Positions 24,375-34,702 of a stretch of DNA of 64,000 bases are shown piece by piece. The translations under genes and the position numbers were made by a program. The notes under the pieces were generated by a model. It had not been told where the DNA came from. It saw only the letters and a list, made by a program, of their open reading frames with translations, and made no database searches. The stretch covers positions 19,208,001-19,272,000 of the forward strand of contig NC_135055.1 in assembly GCF_051014685.1 (NCBI RefSeq), read 5' to 3'. The stretch's first letter is position 1, and the number at the start of each line of letters is the position of its first letter. The DNA is from Ptiloglossa arizonensis (taxonomy: Eukaryota > Arthropoda > Insecta > Hymenoptera > Colletidae).

Positions 24375-27300
24375 CGTAATTTTCTCCAATATGGTCTCAA
24401 CTGGATTGCTATCCTTGCGGACGGGTTCTTCCTTTTGACCGGTTTTAACCGGTGACTTCTCCTCGTCGGTCTCGGTCTTCTTCTCGGGGCTCTTGAGGGC
24501 GTTTTGCGCCTCTATCCTCTTACGATTGAGAAACGCCATCCCGTGGACTCTGAGGTGTTTGTCCACCGCGGCCTTGTCCTCGAAAACGGCCATACAGACG
24601 TGACATTGGTTGGTCTCGATCGCCTTTCCGGCCAGCTCCGTGTCGTCGATGCTCTCCGGCGCGTACGAGGTGTTCTTTGCCATGTAGGTGATCGGGTCCT
24701 CGATCCCGTGGAACGCTTTCAGATGCATCTGTAAACTCGGCGCGACCACAAAATTGTCGCCGCACTCCAAACAGATCAGATAACGACCTTTGATTCGGTG
24801 ATCGGTGGCGATGTGCTCCCTAAGATCGGCCATGTCCGAGCATCGTTGATCGCACTTCTTGCATCTGAACTTACCCTCGCTGTCCTCGGCCGTTTCCTGT
24901 GTCACGCACAATCCGAGACCAGCGAAATTTGCACTCTTCCCGTCGCTGTACTTCTTTGGTGTCCATCGTCGTCTCCTCTTCGCGTTCGACGAGCCGTTCT
25001 CCGTTTTGCGTTTCCTGTTGCCCAACAGGTCCTTGTAACCACCGTTTATGAACTCCGGGGACATTCGCAGCAGTCTCGACGTGACTATCGAGAGTTTGCA
25101 ATCCTGCGAGTGTCTTTCTTGGAAATGACTGCTCAACACCGGCCAGGAGGTGTTTATCGGTTCGCCGCACAAATGGCACGCGATGTCGAGGATCGTCTCC
25201 TGAGAATTGATCGGTCCGTTCAGAGCCAACCGATGGGGCAGGTGGTGACGACTACGGGATTTCTGTTTCGATTTCTTGGTCGGTTGGTCGGTTTTCTTTG
25301 ACCGATTCAACTCGATGATATGCTGAGGGATTCTTGCCAGAGGCGGGGGTTTCGATATCATCGCGCATCGTAGGTTCTCCAGGTCGAATTCTTTGTCCCC
25401 CTCCGTGTCCGATATGCACTCTTCCAATTGAATAGCATCCTCCTGTTGGATCGATTCCACGGTCAACTTGTCCATGTCCGCTTTGATGGCGTCGATGCTC
25501 GATTCGCTGCCGGGTAGATCGTCCTCGTTCGTCGTCGCGTTTCCCTGCAACACGAGGAACTCGTTCGTAGCCTTCGTTTGTTTCGCGGATCGTTCGGTCG
25601 TTACCTTGGCCACGGGCTTGTTCGAAAACTTCATCGCTATCTTTTTGCAAATTTTCGAGTCGCTCGGGGACAGATCCGCGATCGATCTGACGTCGAGTAT
25701 CTTAGGCACCGTTTTAGGAGACTCGTCGAGATTCGTTAGGTAGTCGTCCACATCTTGGGCACCGCGCTCGAACACCTCGGACGTGATGGTTCTGGTGTTT
25801 ATTATTTTAGGCACGATTATACCATCCTCGCACGGGTTCTCGTGGGCGTTCGTGAACTTGTTCTGGAGAGGGTCGTTGTTCCCGGGGTTGTTCTCCGTCG
25901 ACAAAACGTTCCGCAACACCTCGGAGCTCATGATCTCCTTCAGTCGTGAGGCGTGCTCGTTCTGCAGATGCGACCATATACATCTCACCTCCGCGTTCAC
26001 GAACATGCAAAACGGGCATTTGAACCATATCAGTCGTTGAACGACCAAATGTTTCTCCATGTGCAACATGTACTCCTCGGAGCGCACGATGCATCGGCCG
26101 AGCTTGCACAAGACGAGCCTCACCGGATGCTCGTCGTTCGCGTCCGGATGCTTCTCTTTGCGATGTTTCTTGTAGTCGGTGTACGATGGGAGAACGATGT
26201 AACATTTCTCGCACGCAATCTTGTTGTGACTGTGCATAATAACGAAATGCCTGGCGATCGACTCCATGTCCTGGAAACCGTCGATCTCGCAGATCTTGCA
26301 ACCGAGTATACGTTTCTTGAGGGTGTGGAAGCAACTGGTCCACGTGTGGATCTCCAACGCTTTGAACGCGGTGAATTTTCGATAACAATCCGGGCACAGA
26401 TACGGTTTCTCCTTGTCGTGGAACGTTTGATGAGCCACGAAACGCGTCGAGTTGCCCTGATAGGTGTGACACTTCTGGCAAACGTGCCTGTAACAGGAAC
26501 AGTAAACATCGTTCCTCGCGGGTTTGGAAAATCCTGGAATATAAAACTTGGGCTTCGTGACTCTGTTGCAGGATTTACAAACAGGTTTCTCGTCGATTCG
26601 CGCCAACTCGGACTCCCAATCGTCCAATGGCGGATCGCTCCAGGTTGCCTCGTCGACCGTTCTGCTGCACTTGTCGATGCAATGTTTCAACACGTGCTGC
26701 AAAATGTTTACCGCTTTCAAGTTCTCTTTAATTACGTTGTCGGCTACGAAACTCATCACGTTCAATATCTCGTCGTTGATCTGTTCCAAATGTTCGTATC
26801 GTTTCGTCAGTTCCGGACGGGAGAGATGAAAGAATTCGTTCAACATCTCGTGTTTACATTTCGTGATCATCGTGGATGTATCGACGATGGTGTAGATCGG
26901 CTTCTGATTGTGAAACGTTACGTCGAGGTACAAGTTCTCGTCGTCGCCTTTGTGAAACGATAAATTTTCGAACGAATCGTTGCCGCTATGCGTGTTCATT
27001 TTAACGTCTATAGATTCGATATTCGAGTAAGGAACGTCGCTATTTTGCATACCTTTCACCGTTAATAAAGACTGCTTTGACTGAACGTCACAACTGGAAC
27101 TGCTCGATAATTCCGACGGTGACGGTGACGGTGTCAATGGAGACACGTCACTGTGAAGCGAATTCACTCTCTCTTGAATCGGCAAATTTTCCAATTCGAT
27201 AGAATTTAAGGGTATTAACGGCGGAATACCGTTCACAAATTTTGATTGCACAAACTCTTGTATCTCTTTCGTAAGTATTGTTACGTTCGATGCTACCTTT

Positions 27301-29297
27301 GAATTTTTAGTAGAGGCTGTTGATTGTTTAATAATATACTTCCGTCCATTCTGGTATACAACTTTATTCGATAAAAGTGATAATTTTTTTTTAACCGGCT
27401 CAATTTGATTTTTCGGAATATCCTTATCCGAATCTTTATTCGATAACTCGTTTGACGTATTGAACGGTACCGCTTTAGTTTGCAAGCTTTTCATACCATT
27501 TTCAAGGCTTGTCTCAGGTACTAATTGAACTACCTTTGTGGAAGATAATTCTTGCTTGCTATGAACAGTAATAGTATTTGAATCTTGTCCTATAAAAACA
27601 ATCTTTTTACTGTTGATGATGTGAGGTGGTAACTGCTTAATAATTGTATTAATATCAATCTGTTTTGAGCTTTGAAACGTGACAATCTTTTGACCAGAAT
27701 TAACAGTTAACATATGTATATTTTGTTTTAATTTATCTAACTTACTTTTGCACACGTCCATTTTCGTTGCACCGGAAGAAGTATCGGATTGAGACGATGC
27801 ATCTAGGCATAATAAATTTTTAGGAATTGTTTTGCTCATTTTCTTATCTACCTTCGTAATATTGCTTTTAGTAACTAGCTTAATCGGTGTTGAACTCTTA
27901 TTAGAATTATGCATTACACTTTTCCATGGTCGTTTATCGATTGAACTCTTAACGGAATCTTGTGTATCAAATTTTGGTGTGATCATAGTATTACCGTACG
28001 ACATAATTACATCGGATGAAATGGAATTTAAATGCATTGCGTTAACATTTTTAGATTTCTTAATTGCCAATCCAGCAGACCCGAGAATAGTAGAAGAATC
28101 TTGAGTCGAACTCATCGAAACTGCTGTATGTTTCCTTGCGCTATTATTCACTGGAATCTCAGATTCAAAATGTTTCGATGTAGGTCCGCAATCCACAAAA
28201 GCAATATCATTTACTGTACAAGGATTGTCTTCGTTTTCAATTACAGTTTCATCGGATATAGATGTGGCTGTGTCTACGGAAGATGAACTTTTTTTGGTGT
28301 CAGGGTTTTCTAGAGATTCAAGGATTTGAATATTAGAATGTATGTTGTGGCTGCCAGATACAAACTGAGAAGAATTCAAAGTAGAAAACTGTTCTTCCAA
28401 TGGTATATCTAGTGGTTTAAAATAATATCGACCCTTATAACCTTTAAGGATGTGCATAACTCGATTGCTACTATCTTTTGTTTCATTGGTGGTTAACTGC
28501 CACCAATTACTATCAATTTTTTTATCTTTTAACCAATCTATTATATGAACCTTCATCATAAATGTATGTTCCATGAAAGCTTCGCACGTTACATCGATTT
28601 CAGAGTTCCGACTATGGTTCATATTTGTTGGTAAAGGCATCAACATTAGATCACCCATATGCACGTATGTTACAGAATGAACTCTTAAATGTGCAAAGAA
28701 TTCGCACTGATTATAAAAAATCCTAACTGCCCCAAACTTTTGACTCTTATGTAAACCTCTGCTTCGTAAATACGAACGTTTGCCACGGTCTACTTGCAAA
28801 CATGCTGAACATAATGAACCCTTGGTAGAACTGTGTGTACAAACAGTCATAAAGCATTGTTGACACCAATATCCCAATATCCAACTTTTTCGTGCAAGAT
28901 GATCTTCCAAACTGCTTCGAAAACGGAAGCTAATATAGAAAAAATTTCTGTATTATGCATGTTTCTATCTAAAATTATTCTTATACGTTGCATTAACTAT
29001 ATAATATATAAACATGAAAATAAACACAAAAATGTAACAATTAAGATATTATAAAAACTTATAAATATATTGTTGAACTTACCAGTCTTTGCACTGAGCA
29101 CACATATATAAAGTGTCGTATTCTGAAACATGTTCCTTCAAAGATGGGGGTGGTTCTGCTGGTACGTATGGTGGAGCCTTCATTAAAAAAACAGCATTTC
29201 TCACTGCTGTGTAATATTTGACACCCCACCTTGTTTCAATTCTCCGATTTTTTCGTAATTTTGGCATGAGATTCTGTTTATTGCATATCACAGTATC
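24375..29297 (-). CDS. Large C2H2 zinc-finger protein, ROW / ZNF592-like (at least two exons)
   Basis: A nuclear DNA-binding or chromatin-associated protein by family. Exons: 29083-29297 (entered from an upstream exon at phase 0, ends phase 2) and 24375-28929 (1518 codons). The junction creates CAQCKDCF...LEDH, a zinc-finger-like motif split by the intron. Numbered along the large exon, residues 1-760 are mostly low-complexity, rich in Ser, Thr, Asn and Lys. A block of C2H2 fingers follows at about 800-985 (HVCQKCHTYQG, YLCPDCYRKFTAFKALEIH, ACEKCYIVLPSY). Later fingers are near 1240 (ACHLCGEP), 1350 (FRCKKCDQRCSDM then LICLECGDNFVVAPSLQMH) and 1437 (NQCHVCMAVFEDKAAVDKH). The segment HLKAFHGIEDPITYM is my main reason for naming the ROW/ZNF592/ZNF687 group. 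The frame runs on to a stop at 24339 through ACG-GTGAGT, a strong donor, so the true end is probably a further exon. The start codon is not identified. Confidence 0.85.
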
Positions 29298-29594
29298 CTA
29301 GAGATACAATCCATGAGTATGAAATTGATACTTTGAAATTTACAAATAAAGATACATCTCTAATATAAACTGTATTTATGTTACTGCACGATTGTTTATA
29401 ATAATATATTCAAAAACAGTGAAATACTATTGCTTCTAGTGATGCACCAATAATATGTCCTCTACAAGCATTGAACAGACTCTTTCATGACAAACAATGA
29501 ATATAGTACAACACTGTAGAATTAGACAACACTACGCAAATATTATTTACAGTCGTCTCAACAAGTCTCACCATTAATTGTTCCTGTTGGATAC

Positions 29595-29908
29595 CTCTCT
29601 TTTATAATGCAATGTATCAATAAAAGTCAAGACATTATTGTTAATCAGAAAACCACCATATTCAGCCATGATATGTTTTGCTGTTTGTACCTCGTCGGTA
29701 AAACAGATTGCACAGAGCTGCCGTTGCGGCAAATGGTGAAAGTAATGTTACGAGATCTAAAATGTATTGTACACAAAAAATATTAAATGTTTTGCAACAT
29801 TTGTGTAACATGATTTTCTATGCCACCAGCCAATGTTTGTTATTTTACGTTACTACAATCATTCATAGAAATTACAATATCTTCATCAATGTTGAATATA
29901 TCTACAAA
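29595..29908 (-). CDS. Possible upstream exons of the zinc-finger gene encoding a ZAD-like domain, one with an in-frame stop
   Basis: Two pieces look like a ZAD, the Cys-rich dimerisation domain of insect zinc-finger proteins. Piece one, 29849-29908, reads VDIFNIDEDIVISMNDC and ends at a GTAAAA donor. Piece two, 29595-29756 or 29595-29717, contains LPQRQLCAICFTDEVQ, where CxxC is the second ZAD metal pair, and ends at GAG-GTATCC in phase 0, fitting the exon at 29297. With the upstream acceptor (TTTTAG at 29757) the spacing of a ZAD is right, but codon three is TAA. With the downstream acceptor (GGCAG at 29718) the stop and LPQR are both lost. No exon with the first CxxC pair was found. This may be a decayed or misassembled N terminus, or I may have the splicing wrong. 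Confidence 0.35.
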
Positions 29909-29909
29909 C

Positions 29910-31024
29910 TCTCAGGCCATATTGGAATAACTGTGTCCTAGCACCTTCCTCGATATGAAATCCTGTAAATATGCATAAAAGTTATTAAATTTAAGAAAAT
30001 AAAACAATGAACATTATTTGTTTATATGTGAATATCACATCTTACACTACCATATTCTACAAAAACTTTTTTTCAATCAGAACTTATATAACACATTACA
30101 CATTGCATTCAAATTTTTAGAAACTGCTTCCTTATATAACAAATGTAACTCTATTTTGAAGAGATTATTAGAATAACAGCTAATACAAGATTACATTAAC
30201 TGTTTCAAATTAATAAACATATTTAACATTTAAAATATAATAGTACGTACATTATTATACATTCCATGCAGATTAAATCTCGTTTGATGAAATGGGAAAT
30301 ATTTTAAATTGCTGTATTCTCGATATATATTGTGACCCTTTGTGTTACTAATAGTGTCATAATTGTAATATAATTTAATATTTTAGTTAATCTATATGTT
30401 ATATAATTAATCTCTCATTGATTTATAATTTGAATATAATTTTATAAAAACTATGGTACCGTGTAAGATACCAAAGTGTCTTTAAAATGATAAATCATTG
30501 AACTTCGGAATAATACTTCAAACTAGTAATGTAATGATGAATACAACATTAACAATAATAGTTGGACACCATTAATTATACAATACTGATTATACAAATT
30601 TATAAATCAATAATGGTTCCTTCAAAAAGAAAATGTAGCTGCACATCGATATGTTATAGATTCTTAGAATTGCAAAAAATATTACCTTTTTCAAAGAATC
30701 CTTTAAGCATTAGTATTGAATACCAACTATTACTACGTCTACCAGATAAAACTGAATTTTAAATAATACACATTAGACTTACAAATATATTCTGTATATA
30801 TAGATTTTTTACACCATTAGCAATTCATTGGATTCTATATTGCAGTTGTAATTCCTGAAACTCTTACATTATGATTATTTATAATATCAATAGATTTTCA
30901 GAAACATTTACTGATGTTTTTTAAAGTGTAATGTCTGTTTGGTGCTTCTAACCTCTAGTCTATTTTTCATAGAGAGCGCTAGCTACACCTTTAAAACCTA
31001 TATTGTACACAAGTAAGATAGTAG
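29910..31024. other. AT-rich spacer between divergent genes, no supported exon
   Basis: About 70 percent A+T. A 49-codon frame at about 30615-30770 begins with ATG and is not obviously low-complexity, but has no good donor and resembles no family I know. The minus strand over the same bases is also open. This spacer probably contains the promoter of the zinc-finger gene, but I see no reliable core-promoter motif. Confidence 0.4.
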
Positions 31025-31512
31025 AATATAGTAAATGCTGAAACAAGAAAATTTCTAAAATGTAAATCAGATAAGTCCTGTGTAGATATATTAAAAGGTA
31101 AGTACTAATATTTTTATTATTCAATTCATAATTTTATAAATCACGAATGAATACTTAATTCATTTTTATTTTTAATTCTATACAAGCAATAACATTATTT
31201 ATAGATTTTCCTTCAAGATTAAATCAATTTTACCCACGACTTTGTATAATGACATAAAGTATGACAAAATTATAAATAAGAAGATTATAAATTGAAGACC
31301 TAAAGGTATACGAATTATTATTATATATTTTAGATATAATAAATTAAATAGATGCAAATTTTGTTGATATTGAGCAGTTTTGGCTTAATGATACAGGTTC
31401 TCTTCAAGAGAATAAAATTTTACAAGATGTTAAGCAAAAGAAATATAACACTGATTTGATGATAAAAATAATTTTGGCTACTGATTCTCAAGGAACTGTT
31501 GTAAATAAATAA
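31025..31512 (+). CDS. Unidentified two-exon reading frame
   Basis: Exon A (31025-31097) reads NIVNAETRKFLKCKSDKSC and ends at a perfect AAAAG-GTAAGT donor in phase 1. Exon B (31352-31512) starts after TTAAATAG. The split codon G+AT gives Asp, followed by ANFVDIEQFWLNDTGSLQE, and the frame closes with TAATAA. Combined it gives about 75 residues of normal-looking composition, unlike the low-complexity frames around it. No start codon is visible, so an upstream exon is needed, or the piece is a relic of a larger gene. I do not recognise the family. It lies 250 bp upstream of the COX7A-like gene on the same strand. Confidence 0.35.
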
Positions 31513-31763
31513 TAAATCTACAAATAAATCCTAGACCCTTCACAGGTCACTAATGGTTAAATTAAAAATATTTGGATTAGAATATTCTGGCTTGGAATAT
31601 TTTATTGAAATCGTGCATACTACCAACCTATATATGCATGCTGCTAAAGTATCTATACCACCTGTACCATCTATACCATCTATATTATCTATATACTATT
31701 ATATGGTAAAATCATTACACAGAGAACTAGGATAAGCGAAGGTAGGTTCCAGAATTACAGAAG

Positions 31764-32638
31764 ATGTCGTTTCACGAATTCAATCCAGTCACTTCTCGGT
31801 TAAAAGAATCTACGCGACCACAACCTCTTTATCCAGTAGTAAGTAGATACTAGAGTAAAAATAAAATCCGTTGTAGAACTGAGACATATGTATTGCCAAA
31901 TATTTCAATAAAATTTGAACACATTGACTTGTCGAATATACTTTTCTACATTTCTCGCGATCGTTCGTATTTTGTTTTCACAAAGTAAAATTAACAAAGT
32001 ATTCAATTCTAAACCAAACTTGTATTCACTAAATGTCTCAGTCCTGTCATAAAAATTACACACGAATTTGCAAGGCGGACATGTTTATATAACATCTAAT
32101 ATCAGTGCATAAAAGGTTGCAAAAACGTTGATTACAGCATTTAAATAATAGATATCATTTTTTTTTAAATTTTAATTTATATTACATTTCATTCAATGAA
32201 ATTAAATAAGTTACAAGATAATAATATTGCTTGCATAACATTTATTATACAGTAATCAAAGTATTTTAAAAGATCGATGTTTGTATTTTAGTCACCACGT
32301 CCATTGAAAAACATAGAAAATCCAGTCATGTTTTATGATTCAATTAAAACTAAACCAGTAAAAACAATGTTGAATCGCCAAGCAGAGTATTCTACGCTTA
32401 GTCCAAGAATGGCAACGCTCTATAAGAAATTCCAGGTAGGATACCCACATATTTATTATTAATAACATGTCATTTAAAAAAAATCATAAAATTATTTATT
32501 TTACAGCGTGATTTGACCATACCTTCTTATCTCTTAGCTGGTACGAGAGATGTGATAATCATTCGTTCTTTATGGGTAGGAACAATGGCCAGTTTTGCAT
32601 ATAGCATGTGTAAATTATATGAAATATCTAAAACATAA
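31764..32638 (+). CDS. Cytochrome c oxidase subunit 7A-like protein
   Basis: A small single-pass protein of the mitochondrial inner membrane. COX7A members sit at the edge of complex IV, and a relative helps join complexes III and IV. Exons: 31764-31838 (25 codons, ATG in AAGATGTCG), 32292-32435 (48 codons), 32507-32638 (43 codons plus TAA), all phase 0, 116 residues. The conserved part is at the C terminus: LYKKFQRDLTIPSYLLAGTR, then a hydrophobic helix (IIIRSLWVGTMASFAYSM). The pattern K-F-Q, then Y-L-x-G-x-x-D, then one membrane helix is that of COX7A. Residues 1-60 (MSFHEFNPVTSRL) are longer than the core family and could hold the import signal or a paralogue-specific extension. The gene symbol is left open because several insect paralogues exist. 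Confidence 0.75.
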
Positions 32639-34702
32639 ATTTATATATCAAAATTATTATTTAGAAACACCTAGAACAATACTTGATAATGTAATAACTT
32701 CAAGGTGTGTCTTGAAGTCCTTATAAATAAATTATTAAAACTACTTGTGTTTTTTTGTAGATTAGACATGTGACCGTAAGGTAATAAACATTTCATCTTA
32801 TTTGGACTGGAATAAAATTATAACACTATTAGCAACAAGATTAAAACTAAAAATTCCAATAGTTAAAAATTGGTCAAATTGTGGAGTGATCTGTATCAGA
32901 CTTCACAGAAATTAAGATAACATAGAGCAATGTTTTCCTTGACAGTTACGTTCGATAAAATAATTTTTAAAACTGCCAGAATAAATAAAACAATTTATTC
33001 TATGTACCCTATAATCAAGTTACACTTATGATACACTATATGAAAAAGATCACAGCCAATTTGCTCACATTATTCATTATGCAGTTAATAATTGCATTAC
33101 AATGCTACTGGTAATACAATTTGTAATTACATACTAAATAATATTGATTGCCCAGGTCTCACCACATGGAGGTTGCTGCGTATGGAGACCCACCCTAATC
33201 ACTTCCTAGCCACCCTCCATAATTCTACAGAATTATTTACCTATGCTTTCCTAACATATAACTACAAAACAATTGTGCTTAAATTATTGTTTGAGAAACC
33301 AACAACGATGAGAATTTTTAGAAGAATCTGCTGAGAAAAAGCTAACCATAATATAGGACGATTCAAAATAGAATACCATATTTTGCAGGAATTAAATATA
33401 AATGTGCAATTACACATAAAACTTACTTAAATACCAATTATTCTTACTTATACAAGCGCTTGTATGTAATAACAATACCCTTCGTATATAAAAACCAGCA
33501 AAAAGAACAACTACACAGAAGTAAAATATGACAGTTTAAATGTAGTTAAAGTAATAAATGACGGAAATTACAAATCGTGCTCGAAACTATTACACAGAAA
33601 GTATGAAAGAGAATAACTAAGCATTCAAGCGGATTGTTTAAATAAAGCCCTAAATCGACTCAAACTACATAAGAATGTAAAAGAAATTATAGACACTGAT
33701 TATCAGTAAAAACAAGAGGGATGAGTGTGTATGAATTAGATATGAAAGACAGAGAGAAAGAGAGAAGAGAGAAGTGGTGAAGGAGAAGAAAGAATGAGCT
33801 AAGAGGGGAGAATGTGTGTGAAAGGAGATATTTGGTGAGAGCGAGTGCGAATAGAGTCAAGCGTGATGCACAAAGGAACTTTATCGATATTTTTCTATTA
33901 ATGAAACACCATGTTATATAAAAATTTAATGGAAATGTTGCAATACCACATACGAAACTTACTTACATAAACTTACATACTAAATTCTTAAATATTAATT
34001 ATTCCTATCTAAACGAACGTCACTAACTTAATAATAATAACCTTCCTACATAATTAACATAATTAAACGCTGCAGTGTTCTGTTCTCTTATGAACTAACT
34101 GCCTGTATAGCCCTGTACAAGAATCTACCAAATCATAAATTTAATTCATTTGCATTCTGCCTATAGCCTTGTATCTAGAAAAATACAAGGAAATATCAAA
34201 TGCATTTCCTTTTCGTTGTGATCGTTGATACCATGATGCTTTTCCTGAAACACAAATTCAAAAATATTAAATTAATGCTATAAGTGATAGCTTTTCAAAA
34301 ACTTTTGGTACTCCTTTAGTTCTTCTAATGGATTTTTTATTTTTCATTACTGTAAACGTATACAGTTTCATTAGGAGTGTGCAAATACATTCTGTAACAA
34401 AAACTTGTTTAACGGATTAATTTACATACAGACAAGAATTTGATAATGCTGTAAAGAATATATATTAGTGGACATATAAAATAATAATGCATTGTTCGTC
34501 GGGATATTTGCTATCCCTCACAGTAAAATTGAAACCAGAACAAATAAAAGTGTCAAATTCCTCCTCTTGTATAAAAATGAATATTATAGTATATGAATAT
34601 TTGGAAAACTGAAACACATCTTTCAACGGATATTACTCTACGTTTTAGCTGTATTTTCAGTAACAAACATTCGATTTGCAATATGAGACAATTACAACAA
34701 AA
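32639..34702. other. AT-rich region with 3' untranslated sequence and a purine-rich repeat
   Basis: Just after the COX7A-like stop comes AT-rich DNA with an AATAAA word near 32726. The rest up to 34702 would be the 3' untranslated region of the minus-strand gene if its last exon is called correctly. A GA-rich stretch (about 33748-33850) is a decayed simple repeat. No coding exon is supported. Confidence 0.4.

Noticed and set aside
30606..30770. ATG-started frame MVPSKRKCSCTSICY as first exon of the orphan at 31.0-31.5 kb
   Set aside because: No good donor in the needed phase, and the opposite strand is equally open.
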